From Arthrobacter sp. NtRootA1 (GTDB lineage Bacteria; Actinomycetota; Actinomycetes; Actinomycetales; Micrococcaceae), in NCBI RefSeq assembly GCF_019976975.1, contig NZ_AP024630.1, positions 1,550,001-1,614,000 of the forward strand: a DNA stretch of 64,000 nt, written 5' to 3'. How positions within the stretch are numbered: position 1 is the first letter of the stretch; every line of letters begins with the position of its first letter. The translations under genes were made by a program, and so were the position numbers. The notes under the pieces were generated by a model that saw nothing but the letters and a program-made list of their open reading frames with translations, made no database searches and was not told the DNA's origin. This document shows, one piece after another, positions 32,325 to 41,031 of the stretch.

Positions 32325-33344
32325 TCACTTCTTGAGGCTGAGCCATTCCTTCAGCTGTTCCAGTGGCCATGTGGTGACGATCCGTTCCTTCGGCACGCCA
32401 AGTGACTCGGCGCGTTCGGCGCCGTACTGGAGGAAATCGAGTTGGCCAGGGGCATGGGCATCACTGTCGATGCTGAACAGGCAGCCGGCGTCCAGAGCCA
32501 TCTTAATCAAGTTGTCCGGAGGGTCCTGCCGCTCCGGCCGTGAATTGATTTCGACGGCGACACCCCACTCGGCACATTCAGTGAAGACCTTGACGGCATC
32601 GAATTCGGACTCAGGCCGGGTGCCGCGGGATCCTTGGACCAGACGGCCAGTGCAATGCCCCAGGACGTTCGTGTGTGGATCACTGATTCCGCCGAGCATC
32701 CGCTTGGTCATGGTCTTCTTGTCCGAGCGCAGCTTTGAGTGGACACTGGCCACCACCACGTCCAGCCGGTTCAGCATTTCCGGCGTCTGGTCCAGGGTCC
32801 CGTCCTCCAGGATGTCCACTTCGATGCCTTTGAGTAAACGGAAGCCGTCCTGATCCGCGTTGATCCCTTCCACCACACCGAGCTGCTTTTCAAGGCGCTC
32901 TACGCTGAGGCCGTTGGCGATGGTCAGGTTGGGGGAGTGGTCAGTGAGGGCAAGGTATTCACGGCCCAGGGTTTTGGCGGCAGCCACCATGGTTTCAATC
33001 GGCGAGCCGCCGTCGGACCAGTTGCTGTGGCTGTGCAGGTCACCGCGTAACGCTGCCTTGAGGGTGTCGCCGCCGGACGCCAAGGATTCGGCCCCACGCT
33101 CGCGAAGGTCGGCCAGATAATCGGGCACCCTGTCTTCCATAGCCTGGGTAATGACTTCCGCGCTTCGGTCCCCAACACCTTTCAGGCTGGTGACTCTTCC
33201 GTTCCGAATGAGCCTGGCCAACTCGTCGGGCGGAAGCTGCCGAACGGCGTCGGCCGCTTTCCTGAAGGCCTGGACCTTGAAGGAGGGGGCTTGGCCGCGT
33301 TCCAACCAAAAGGAGATTTCTTCGAGCGCCTCAACGGGATCCAT
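32325..33344 (-). CDS. PHP-domain phosphoesterase with N-terminal helix-hairpin-helix (PolX-tail-like)
   Basis: A 339-aa protein. Residues 1-80 resemble the HhH region of family X polymerases (FRKAADAVRQLP, SLKGVGDRSAEVI). The PHP domain follows with GDLHSHSNWSDGG (the HxH metal ligands), ALTDHSPNLTIANG, GIEVDILEDGTLD, VVASVHSKL, VLGHCTGR, VEINSRPERQDPP and SIDSDAHAPGQLD. All PHP metal motifs seem present. The polymerase domain of PolX is absent. It probably acts as a metal-dependent phosphoesterase or nuclease; substrate unknown. GTG at 33359 is an alternative start. Confidence 0.88.
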   Translation of the reverse strand: MDPVEALEEISFWLERGQAPSFKVQAFRKAADAVRQLPPDELARLIRNGRVTSLKGVGDRSAEVITQAMEDRVPDYLADLRERGAESLASGGDTLKAALRGDLHSHSNWSDGGSPIETMVAAAKTLGREYLALTDHSPNLTIANGLSVERLEKQLGVVEGINADQDGFRLLKGIEVDILEDGTLDQTPEMLNRLDVVVASVHSKLRSDKKTMTKRMLGGISDPHTNVLGHCTGRLVQGSRGTRPESEFDAVKVFTECAEWGVAVEINSRPERQDPPDNLIKMALDAGCLFSIDSDAHAPGQLDFLQYGAERAESLGVPKERIVTTWPLEQLKEWLSLKK

Positions 33345-33364
33345 GGCTCCATGATCCACGAAGC

Positions 33365-33404
33365 GGGCGCTCCATCAACAGTGGGCAATGTTGATGGAGC
33401 GCCC
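33365..33404 (-). terminator. Perfect 16-bp hairpin between two minus-strand genes
   Basis: Arms 33365-33380 and 33389-33404 pair perfectly with an 8-nt loop. It lies downstream of the gene that ends at 33422 and upstream of the PHP gene. No T-run follows on the minus strand, as is common for actinobacterial hairpin terminators. Confidence 0.65.
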
Positions 33405-33421
33405 TGTTCCGGGGACGTCAC

Positions 33422-34012
33422 TTAGTGGTGGCGGCTTGGAGTTAACCCCGGATGTGTCCCTTCGGAAGGAGCCTTGGCGTGCTCCCCATGGGGTACCGCG
33501 TGCTGGCCCGCCATCGATGCCGCCAATCCCGGCGTGGCCACTGAAGCAACAACGACGGCGGCTCCGAACGCGGCTGCCAGAAGCCGCCCGGTCCTTGGCA
33601 GGCCGTGGGCGCCGCCGTCGTTGGTCTTGTGCTGCCGCCGCAGCCAACCGCCCCCGCCAAGTGCCATCAGGGACAGGCTAAAGGCGGCAAGATGGCTCAC
33701 ATCAAGCGAGCGCCCAGGAGTTGCCACGCTCCATATGACGACGGCGATATGGGCCGCGGCTGCCGCTGCCAGGGCGGGAAGCGCAAGCCGTGGAAAGACA
33801 AGGGAGTTCCGGTGGAGCCCCCATAAAGACCAAGCCAGGAAGGCGAGTCCGGATGCGAGGGCCACCACTCCGGAAACTATCAATCCAGGTGCACCCGTTG
33901 CTGTCAGGTACCCGGCGGCAATGGAAAGATCCACCATGCTGCCAGCCATGGCAGCGAAGTAGACGAACAACAGGGTGGCTGCTTTCAGCGTGGGGTGCTG
34001 TTTTCCTGCCAT
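33422..34012 (-). CDS. Uncharacterised membrane protein with His-rich C-terminal tail
   Basis: A 196-aa protein with about five hydrophobic helices (first at 10-30, last at about 145-165) and a C-terminal tail rich in His (GQHAVPHGEHAKAP, PSRHH) that could bind metal. I do not recognise the family. It is preceded by a DUF4383 gene on the same strand at 45 bp. A hairpin terminator follows. Confidence 0.72.
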   Translation of the reverse strand: MAGKQHPTLKAATLLFVYFAAMAGSMVDLSIAAGYLTATGAPGLIVSGVVALASGLAFLAWSLWGLHRNSLVFPRLALPALAAAAAAHIAVVIWSVATPGRSLDVSHLAAFSLSLMALGGGGWLRRQHKTNDGGAHGLPRTGRLLAAAFGAAVVVASVATPGLAASMAGQHAVPHGEHAKAPSEGTHPGLTPSRHH

Positions 34013-34056
34013 GGCGCTCTCCTTGGACTCAGTCTTTGGGTTACGTGGTTCCGCGA

Positions 34057-34464
34057 TCAGGCGCGGGCGGAGACGACGACGGCCTTGTCCTGGGAGAGGG
34101 CAACGCCCAGCAGCACCACGGCGCTGGCAAGGTGCAACACGTTGTCTGCCCCGTTCAGGGCGATGATGTTCAGTGAAGTCCCAACGAGGAACAGCCCGAG
34201 GATACCCACCAGCAGGTAGACGCCGCCCACAGCCGTGTTGACGGATTTGGAAAGCGTGACACCGTTCATGCCCGCATAGAGCAGGGCGGCACCGATGGCC
34301 AGGTGAATAACGTTATGCAGCGGGTTCACCGCGAAGATGATCAGATTGGCACCCTCAGTGGCGAAGAACCCGGTTCCCGAGGTGACGAAGAATCCGAGCA
34401 CGCCTACCAAGAGGTATACGGCTCCGAAGATGGTGGCGATCAAGCGATTGGGCGAAGTACGCAT
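34057..34464 (-). CDS. DUF4383 membrane protein
   Basis: A 135-aa protein with four hydrophobic helices. The paired motifs NPLHNVIHLAIGAALL and NGADNVLHLASAVVLL, each with conserved Asn and His in a helix, are the DUF4383 signature and look like an internal duplication. The start MRTSPNRLIA is clear. Proteins of this family are common in actinobacteria; their function is unknown. Confidence 0.85.
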   Translation of the reverse strand: MRTSPNRLIATIFGAVYLLVGVLGFFVTSGTGFFATEGANLIIFAVNPLHNVIHLAIGAALLYAGMNGVTLSKSVNTAVGGVYLLVGILGLFLVGTSLNIIALNGADNVLHLASAVVLLGVALSQDKAVVVSARA

Positions 34465-34594
34465 TGGTCCGAACCTTCCGGTGATGGCCGGGGCTTTCCC
34501 GGCCGTCCTGTGGAACCCCGGGCGGGGCTCTCAAACAGTGATTCGGACCATGCGTTGATGCGGATGGGTGGAAACCGGGATATTTTTTCCGCCG

Positions 34595-35305
34595 TTATGG
34601 ACGGAGGCGGATGCTGCTCATTTTGAGATCGTTGGTGCCCTCGAAAACGTACTTGAGGTCGATGCTCTTTCCGCTGCATTGCAAGGTTCCCGTGATATCC
34701 GCTTTGTTATTGCCGTTCTCGGAGTTCACGCTCACGGAGCTGTAATTGGGCTTGCATGAGTCATCAAGTTCCAGGCTGGCAATGCCGTCGATGAAGGACT
34801 GCTTATCCAGTTCGTCCTTCAATGCTTGGTGCAGGTAGTTGTCGTAGGCCTGCTCGGTTTGCCCTGAAACCACCAGGTTGGTGAACTCGTCAGCCAAAGA
34901 CCTCGCCTTCGACGTCGCGCCGCCCACCACGTTCACCAGCACCAGGATTCCCACGACGGCAAGCACGATCACTCCTGCCACAATGCCCAGGACAATCCAG
35001 AGCACCTTCCTGCTCTTGGCCGGCGGCGGAAACTGCTGGCCGTACTGTCCGGGCGGGTACTGGCCGGGTGGATAAGGGTTTTGGCCAGGTTGATACTGGC
35101 CCGGTTGGTACTGGCCCGGCGCATACTGACCCTGGGGGTACTGGCCTTGGGAACCAGCGGACGACGGCGGCTGTTGCCACTGCGGTGGAGTCCCGTTCGG
35201 TGGGGGGTACCCGGGGCCGGGTGGGACGGGTGGCGGGTTCTGGCCGTATTCGCTTCCGCTGCGTTGGGTTCCGTCGCGGCCATTCGGTTCCTGTGGGTTG
35301 CTCAC
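34595..35305 (-). CDS. Membrane-anchored protein with Pro/Gln/Tyr repeats and a small extracellular domain
   Basis: A 236-aa protein. Residues 15-100 are rich in Pro, Gly, Gln and Tyr with repeated GQYxPGQY units, then one membrane helix (about 103-128) and a 110-residue extracytoplasmic domain with two Cys (SCKPNY, TLQCSGK) likely to form a disulphide. GTG at 35305 follows AAAGGGGC and removes 37 unlikely upstream residues. The architecture is common in actinobacterial surface proteins of unknown function (DUF4333/DUF4878-like, not certain). Confidence 0.75.
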   Translation of the reverse strand: MSNPQEPNGRDGTQRSGSEYGQNPPPVPPGPGYPPPNGTPPQWQQPPSSAGSQGQYPQGQYAPGQYQPGQYQPGQNPYPPGQYPPGQYGQQFPPPAKSRKVLWIVLGIVAGVIVLAVVGILVLVNVVGGATSKARSLADEFTNLVVSGQTEQAYDNYLHQALKDELDKQSFIDGIASLELDDSCKPNYSSVSVNSENGNNKADITGTLQCSGKSIDLKYVFEGTNDLKMSSIRLRP

Positions 35306-35453
35306 TGTAGTGCCCCTTTCGGCAGCCTGCGGCAGCGCCACCACGTAGCCGGAAACCGCTGGCCGGCCCCCGATGCGTCCATCTGAATCAAATCGCATCC
35401 ACAGTTCCACAGGCAAGGGCCAAAAGGGTAATAACGGCAGGTGAAAGCGGGCT

Positions 35454-35924
35454 TCAGCCTTCAGAGCGCCGGCCCAACAGGGGTTGCACCCGGTACGGAA
35501 TCATTTCCCGCATCGCCAAGGCGGTATCGGTGCGGTCAACGCCGTCGCAGGCCAGGATCTTGCCGTTGATCCTGTAGAGGTCTTCCGCGTCCAAAGCAAC
35601 CACCCGCAACAGCAGGTCGGCTGACCCGGTCAGGCCGAAACCTTCCAGGATCTCGGGGATGTCCGCAAGTTCCTTCGCCAGCGAGGCGAGTTTCTGTTGC
35701 TGGACATGGACGCTGATGAAAGCCGTGAGCGGATATCCGAGGGCAACGGGGTTGATGCGCCGCTCAAAGGAGAGGAAGGCATGCTTCTTCTCGAGTTGCG
35801 CCATGCGGGCCTGCACCGTGTTGCGGGAAAGGCCCAGTTTTTGGGCGAGGGCCACAACGGTTCCTCTGGGATCCTTTGCCATCGCAGAAAGGAGCCGGGT
35901 GTCAGTGCCATCCAAGGGTTGCAT
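35454..35924 (-). CDS. Lrp/AsnC family transcriptional regulator
   Basis: A 156-aa protein. The N-terminal winged helix-turn-helix is clear (LVALAQKLGLSRNTVQARMAQLEKK), then the C-terminal AsnC ligand domain (LAKELADIPEILEGFGLTGSADLLLRV). Lrp proteins sense amino acids. I chose the ATG at 35924; a TAATCT -10-like hexamer (35933-35938 on the minus strand) lies 8 bases upstream and there is no ribosome-binding site, so the mRNA may be leaderless. It is divergent from the 2-oxo-acid dehydrogenase operon and probably controls it, as BkdR does. Confidence 0.93.
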   Translation of the reverse strand: MQPLDGTDTRLLSAMAKDPRGTVVALAQKLGLSRNTVQARMAQLEKKHAFLSFERRINPVALGYPLTAFISVHVQQQKLASLAKELADIPEILEGFGLTGSADLLLRVVALDAEDLYRINGKILACDGVDRTDTALAMREMIPYRVQPLLGRRSEG

Positions 35925-35932
35925 AATGCGCA

Positions 35933-35938
35933 AGATTA
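35933..35938 (-). promoter_or_regulatory. -10-like element of the Lrp gene
   Basis: TAATCT on the minus strand, 8 bases before the ATG at 35924. The spacing predicts a leaderless transcript. Confidence 0.45.
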
Positions 35939-36008
35939 GCACGGCGCGGAGCCACTCAATATGGCAGAATGCTCAAGTTTTTTGAGGGTAGTTGTACCCG
36001 ATGCGCCT

Positions 36009-36024
36009 TGTGAGTAGGGTCACA
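36009..36024. promoter_or_regulatory. Perfect CRP/GlxR consensus box upstream of the dehydrogenase operon
   Basis: TGTGAGTAGGGTCACA matches TGTGA-N6-TCACA at all ten positions and extends by one T/A pair on each side. It lies 85 bp after the Lrp start and 93 bp before the E1alpha start. A 7-bp hairpin (36030-36036 with 36043-36049) follows directly. Confidence 0.78.
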
Positions 36025-36117
36025 ATTAACCCTGGCGAAGGAGCCAGGGAGTCGGTCTGCGGCTGGATCACAAGTCCAGCAGGGCCGGCAAAACTAGCCG
36101 GAAGGTTGCGATCACCT

Positions 36118-37287
36118 GTGTTGACGGATAAGGCGGGCAAGGGAGTGCAAAATGACGCTCCGCGCCCCGGACAAAGTGCACAAAATCCTTTGCGGACGGG
36201 GGGCAACCTCCTCCAGTTGGTGTCGCCGGAAGGCGAACGGATCAGCCATCCGGAATTTGATCTCTGGATCAAGGACATTGGCGATGAACAACTGGGCTCC
36301 TTGTTTGAGGACATGACGGTCATCCGCCGCATCGATACCGAAGCAACAGCCCTCCAGCGGCAGGGAGAACTGGCCCTCTGGCCTCCGCTGCTTGGGCAGG
36401 AAGCAGCCCAGATCGGCTCAAGCCGATCCTTGCGGGATGACGACTTTGTTTTCCCCAGCTACCGTGAAAGCGGAGTAGCCTACATCCGCGGCGCGCATGT
36501 ATCAGAGATCGCCCAGGTATGGCGCGGAAACGCCCTCTACTCCTGGGATCCCCAGCGGATCAACATGGCGACACCCCAAATCATCATCGGATCCCAGAGC
36601 CTTCACGCCACCGGTTACGCCATGGGCGTCCAGTTGGACGGCGCCAGCACGGCAGTACTGGCCTACTTCGGGGATGGCGCCACGAGCGAAGGCGACGTGA
36701 GCGAGGCCATGGTGTTTGCGGCCAGTTTCCAGGCTCCCGTGGTCTTTTTCTGCCAGAACAACCATTGGGCCATTTCCGAGCCTGTCCGGGTGCAGTCCCA
36801 CGTTCAATTGGCCGACAGGCCAACAGGGTTCGGTATCCCCAGCCTTCGTGTTGACGGAAACGATGTTCTCGCCGTCATGGCCGCTACCCGCTGGGCTATG
36901 GACCGTGCCCGCAGCGGCGGCGGCCCAACCTTTATCGAAGCGGTCACCTACCGCATGGGCCCGCACACTACTGCCGATGATCCCACGCGGTACCGGGACC
37001 CGAATGAGCTGGAGGACTGGGCTGCCAGGGATCCTATTCTTCGTCTGCGGCGGCTCCTCGACGCCAAAGGCCTGCTCACTGAAGAACTGGAAGGCAGGGT
37101 CAAAGCCAAAGCCGACGCCGTCGCCGCCGAGCTCCGCACCAGTTGCGTCAACATGCCCGATCCGCAGCCGTTGGACGTCTTTAACCACGTCTACAGCACA
37201 CCCAATTCCTGGATTGAACGCCAGAAGGATCACTATTCGCGCTACCTGAAAAGTTTCAACCAGCCCGTCGAGGAAGGTGCACTCTGA
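36118..37287 (+). CDS. bkdA: 2-oxo-acid dehydrogenase E1 component, alpha subunit
   Basis: A 389-aa thiamine-diphosphate subunit that decarboxylates branched-chain 2-oxo acids or pyruvate. LALWPPLLGQEAAQIGSS and the TPP/Mg2+ motif FGDGATSEGD...QNNHWAIS are visible, as is YRMGPHTTADDPTRY, the phosphorylation-loop equivalent. The start is uncertain: GTG at 36118 after GGAAGG at 12 bases, GTG at 36145 also possible. First gene of a three-gene unit, sharing one base with the beta-subunit gene. Branched-chain specificity is inferred from the Lrp neighbour and the leucine operon downstream. Confidence 0.9.
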   Translation: MLTDKAGKGVQNDAPRPGQSAQNPLRTGGNLLQLVSPEGERISHPEFDLWIKDIGDEQLGSLFEDMTVIRRIDTEATALQRQGELALWPPLLGQEAAQIGSSRSLRDDDFVFPSYRESGVAYIRGAHVSEIAQVWRGNALYSWDPQRINMATPQIIIGSQSLHATGYAMGVQLDGASTAVLAYFGDGATSEGDVSEAMVFAASFQAPVVFFCQNNHWAISEPVRVQSHVQLADRPTGFGIPSLRVDGNDVLAVMAATRWAMDRARSGGGPTFIEAVTYRMGPHTTADDPTRYRDPNELEDWAARDPILRLRRLLDAKGLLTEELEGRVKAKADAVAAELRTSCVNMPDPQPLDVFNHVYSTPNSWIERQKDHYSRYLKSFNQPVEEGAL

Positions 37288-38297
37288 TGTCCAAGCTCAC
37301 ATTTGCCCGGGCCATCAACGCCGGCCTTCGCAAATCCCTGGAAAACGATCCCAAAGTCGTCCTCATGGGCGAGGACATTGGTTCCCTCGGAGGTGTCTTC
37401 CGTGTCACGGACGGACTCCAAAAGGACTTTGGAAAGCACCGGGTAATTGATACGCCCCTGGCCGAGTCGGGCATCATAGGAACCGCCGTGGGCCTGGCCT
37501 ACCGGGGCTACCGCCCAGTGTGCGAGATCCAGTTCGACGGCTTCATCTACCCTGCCTTCGATCAGATCGTCAGCCAGGTGGCCAAGATGCACTACCGGAC
37601 ACAGGGACGGGTCAAGATGCCCATCACCATCCGGGTTCCTTTCGGTGGTGGCATTGGCTCCCCGGAGCACCACTCCGAATCACCGGAAGCCTATTTCACC
37701 CACACTTCAGGGCTTCGGGTGGTGGCGGTGTCCAACCCACAGGACGCATACACAATGATCCAGCAGGCCATCGCCTCGGATGATCCCGTTCTCTACTTCG
37801 AACCCAAGCGCCGCTACCACGACAAGGGTGACGTCGAGGAGTCCCTCGACCTCTCCAACGCGATGCCATTGGACAAGGCAGCTGTGGTCAACGCCGGTTC
37901 GGACGTCACCCTGGTGGCATACGGCCCCCTGGTAAAAACTGCCAAGGATGCGGCGCAGGCTGCGGCTGATGAAGGAGTTTCCGTGGAAGTCATCGACCTA
38001 CGCTCGTTGGCTCCAGTTGACTACCCGGTGGTGGAAGCATCCGTGCGCAAGACGGGCCGGCTGGTCATCACACACGAGGCCGGACAATCCGGTGGCCTCG
38101 GAGCGGAGATTGCCGCCAGCATTACCGAGCGTTGCTTCAACTACCTGGAATCGGCGCCCGTCCGCATTACCGGCTTCGACGTTCCCTATCCCTACTCGAA
38201 GCTCGAAATGCACCACTTGCCGGACCTGGACAGGATTCTGGATGGCGTGGACCGCACTTTGGGCCGCCCCAACTCCCTGAGTGGACTGGAAGGATGA
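37287..38297 (+). CDS. bkdB: 2-oxo-acid dehydrogenase E1 component, beta subunit
   Basis: A 336-aa transketolase-like subunit. KVVLMGEDIGSLGGVFRVTDGL, RVIDTPLAESGIIGTAVGLA, CEIQFDGFIYPAFDQI and the C-terminal VITHEAGQSGGLGAEIAA are typical of BCKDH/PDH E1beta. ATG at 37287 overlaps the alpha stop by one base; its own stop overlaps the E2 start by 4 bp. Tightly coupled translation fits an equal-subunit complex. Confidence 0.95.
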   Translation: MSKLTFARAINAGLRKSLENDPKVVLMGEDIGSLGGVFRVTDGLQKDFGKHRVIDTPLAESGIIGTAVGLAYRGYRPVCEIQFDGFIYPAFDQIVSQVAKMHYRTQGRVKMPITIRVPFGGGIGSPEHHSESPEAYFTHTSGLRVVAVSNPQDAYTMIQQAIASDDPVLYFEPKRRYHDKGDVEESLDLSNAMPLDKAAVVNAGSDVTLVAYGPLVKTAKDAAQAAADEGVSVEVIDLRSLAPVDYPVVEASVRKTGRLVITHEAGQSGGLGAEIAASITERCFNYLESAPVRITGFDVPYPYSKLEMHHLPDLDRILDGVDRTLGRPNSLSGLEG

Positions 38298-39772
38298 CCG
38301 CCACCATGATCAAGGAATTCAGGCTGCCGGACCTTGGCGAAGGCCTGACCGAGTCGGAAATCCTGAGCTGGAAGGTCGCAGTGGGGGACACCGTTACCCT
38401 CAATCAGGTCATCGCGGAGGTTGAGACGGCCAAGGCCGTCGTCGAGCTGCCGTCGCCTTTCGCCGGCGTCGTAGCGGCCCTGCACGAGCAGCCCGGTTCC
38501 GTGGTGGAGGTCGGCAAACCGATCGTCTCCTTCGAAGTGGACGACGCCGGGGCCTCCACTGGGGGCAACGGACCTGCCGCTGGAGATCAGGCTGCCGGCG
38601 AACCTGAGTCCACTGGCGAACCTCAGCCCACTGGGGGATCTGGATCGAACGGTGGATCTGGATCAGACGGCGGGTCTGCATCAAACGGCGGCCCGCAGCC
38701 AGTCGAGGCGAGCGGGGCGGCCGCAAGCCCCGCCAAACGTGAGCCGAACCTGGTGGGGTATGGCGCCGTCGTCGAGCACACCGGACGGCCGACACGCCGG
38801 GTCCGCGCCCAGGTCCAAGGCGAAACGCCACAGGCGCGCCCCACGGAAGCGGCCCGGGAGCCGGTGGCAACTTCTCACCCTGAGGCAGCCACGGCTGAGC
38901 GTCCGCGTTCCACACCGCCGGTCCGTAAGCTGGCGCGCGATCTTGGGATCGACCTTCAATTGGTTCCCGGCACCGGTCCAGGGGGACTCATCACGCGGGA
39001 GGACGTACAGAACTTCACGGGTGAGGCGGAAGGCACAAGCGCGGTACCAACAGGGCCGGCAGCCACCGGTGAGCGGGAAACGCGTTCACCCATCAAGGGC
39101 GTCCGGAAGTTCACAGCTGCGGCCATGGTGCAGAGCGCATTCACCGCGCCGCACGTGACGGAATTCCTGACGATCGATGTGACTGCCACCATGGAATTGC
39201 TGACACGACTCAAGGCAAGCAAAGCGTTCGAGGGTTACAAGCTCACTCCGCTCACTATTGCGGCCAAGGCGGTCCTGATAGCGCTACGGACCAACCCGAC
39301 GTTGAATTCGCGCTGGGACGAGGCACGCCAGGAGATCATTCAGTTCAATTACGTCAACCTTGGCATCGCGGCTGCTACGCCCCGGGGTCTTACGGTACCG
39401 AACATTAAGGACGCCGACCACCTGACCCTGCGGGAACTTGCTACAGCGTTGTCGGAACTCACGGATACCGCACGTGCCGGCAAGACGTCTCCGTCAGATC
39501 TTTCGGGCGGCACCATCTCCATCACCAACATCGGAGTGTTCGGGATCGACGCCGGGACGCCCATCCTGAATCCGGGCGAGGCTGCCATTGTGGCCTTAGG
39601 TGCCGTTCGCAAGGCACCGTGGGTGGTAGATGATGAGATCGCCGTACGGCAGGTGATGTCCCTGAGCTTGTCCTTCGACCATCGCTTGGTGGATGGGGAG
39701 CAGGGTTCACGATTCCTGGCGGACCTTGGCGCTATCCTGTCCGATCCCGCCATGGTGTTAACTATGGTCTAG
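38294..39772 (+). CDS. bkdC: Dihydrolipoamide acyltransferase (E2) of the 2-oxo-acid dehydrogenase
   Basis: A 492-aa core subunit with a single lipoyl domain (residues 6-80; lipoylated K47 in EVETAKAVVELPSP), a Gly/Ser/Pro-rich linker with degenerate SNGG/SDGG repeats (about 85-135), an E3/E1-binding domain (VRKLARDLGIDLQL, GPGGLITREDV) and a catalytic acyltransferase domain ending with SFDHRLVDGEQGSRFL, which supplies the active-site His and Asp. No E3 (lipoamide dehydrogenase) gene is present, so E3 must come from another locus. Confidence 0.94.
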   Translation: MTATMIKEFRLPDLGEGLTESEILSWKVAVGDTVTLNQVIAEVETAKAVVELPSPFAGVVAALHEQPGSVVEVGKPIVSFEVDDAGASTGGNGPAAGDQAAGEPESTGEPQPTGGSGSNGGSGSDGGSASNGGPQPVEASGAAASPAKREPNLVGYGAVVEHTGRPTRRVRAQVQGETPQARPTEAAREPVATSHPEAATAERPRSTPPVRKLARDLGIDLQLVPGTGPGGLITREDVQNFTGEAEGTSAVPTGPAATGERETRSPIKGVRKFTAAAMVQSAFTAPHVTEFLTIDVTATMELLTRLKASKAFEGYKLTPLTIAAKAVLIALRTNPTLNSRWDEARQEIIQFNYVNLGIAAATPRGLTVPNIKDADHLTLRELATALSELTDTARAGKTSPSDLSGGTISITNIGVFGIDAGTPILNPGEAAIVALGAVRKAPWVVDDEIAVRQVMSLSLSFDHRLVDGEQGSRFLADLGAILSDPAMVLTMV

Positions 39773-39857
39773 CTTCACGAACTTAGGAAGCTGCGCCGGC
39801 CCACCCCTTTACGAGTGCTTGCAGGAAACTGCGGCTCAGGGGTGGGTCGTCGCGCGT

Positions 39858-40730
39858 TCAGTCTTCTGTGGGTGTTGTCCGATTGGAGTGGACATCGCGC
39901 CAGCTGTGTTCCGGCTCAAAGCCAAGGAGCCGCCGGGCTTTGTCGATGGACAGCATGGTTTCGTGCTGGCCCAGTTCCTTGACAACCTCGACGTCGGGAA
40001 AGACTTCGGCGGCAAGCCCGGCGCTGCTTCGGCTCATCACGGTGTCCGAGGCGGCGATGATGAAGGTCTCGAAACCGGGCGCACCTTTCTCCAAGGCGCG
40101 GACTACTGCCTGGGCGCCGTCGCGGGCATCGATGTAGCCCCACAGATTCCACTTGCGCAGGGTGGCGTCCGAGTCGTAGGACGGGAAGGCGTCGTAGTCT
40201 TCGGGGTCCATCACGTTGGAGAACCTGAGTGCAGTGATGCTCAACGATGGGTCCCAGCGCGTGAGCTGGATGGCCATCTGCTCCTCAAGGTGTTTCACCA
40301 GGGAGTACGTGCTTTCAGGCCGGGCCGCGTACTCCTCATCCACGGGAATGTAGGGAGGGTCGATATCGAAAGGGAGCCCCAGGACTGTCTCGCTGGAGGC
40401 ATAAACCACCTTCTTGATGCCCGCTCGCCGGGCTGCTTGGAAGACGTTATAGGTGGAGAGCATGTTGTTTTCAAAAATTGCGGCGTCCGGAGCCAACCCC
40501 GGTGCGGGGATGGCAGCCAAGTGGACGATCGCGTCCAAGCCGCTGTGTTGATCGTCCAGGCCGAGGACGACGTCCAGGACCTGGCCATAGTTGCGGAGGT
40601 CTACGTTGACGTAGCCGCGGCCCCTCTTGCCTGCGCGGTCCATGTTGAGCACGTGGTGACCGTCCTGTGTCAGTCGGCGGACCACGCTCCTGCCCAATTT
40701 TCCGCTTCCGCCGGTTACGGCAATCCTCAT
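39858..40730 (-). CDS. NAD(P)-dependent epimerase/dehydratase (extended SDR)
   Basis: A 290-aa Rossmann enzyme. TGGSGKLGRSVVRRL is the TGxxGxxG dinucleotide motif, AIVHLAAIPAPG the strand-4 motif, and YASSETVLG with the catalytic YSLVK give the SDR triad. The short length and NLWGYIDARDGAQAVV resemble sugar-acid or uronate-type dehydrogenases, but the substrate cannot be read. ATG at 40730 follows AAGGAGCGCACC. It stands alone between the E2 gene and the HNH gene. Confidence 0.88.
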   Translation of the reverse strand: MRIAVTGGSGKLGRSVVRRLTQDGHHVLNMDRAGKRGRGYVNVDLRNYGQVLDVVLGLDDQHSGLDAIVHLAAIPAPGLAPDAAIFENNMLSTYNVFQAARRAGIKKVVYASSETVLGLPFDIDPPYIPVDEEYAARPESTYSLVKHLEEQMAIQLTRWDPSLSITALRFSNVMDPEDYDAFPSYDSDATLRKWNLWGYIDARDGAQAVVRALEKGAPGFETFIIAASDTVMSRSSAGLAAEVFPDVEVVKELGQHETMLSIDKARRLLGFEPEHSWRDVHSNRTTPTED

Positions 40731-41031
40731 GGTGCGCTCCTTGATAGTGGCTGGTACCAACCCTGTTGCTTTATGGATTCAGTAAGGGTTCGAGCTTCAG
40801 CCTAGGCTCCACTTCCGCCCCGCACAGCCCCTGAAACTGGCCCTGTGAGTCCTAGGAATACTGAACAGCCCGAGAACATACGGGTTGACTGTGCAGGTTG
40901 CAGGCAGGGGCCTAGCGCCCGTCTGTGCACGCCTGCAGGCAGCCGGCACCCGATCTGTGCATCGCATTCCGCACCCTTCCGCAGTACTTGGGCGGCCCTC
41001 TGGCCCCACCCGGCATCGTTGTCGGGCAGGT
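40731..41031. other. 301-bp gap between the epimerase and HNH genes
   Basis: No gene found. It carries the epimerase promoter at its left end and several GC-rich inverted stretches, including a CCCGGC/GTCGGG hairpin near 41009-41025 that could end the HNH transcript. Confidence 0.5.
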
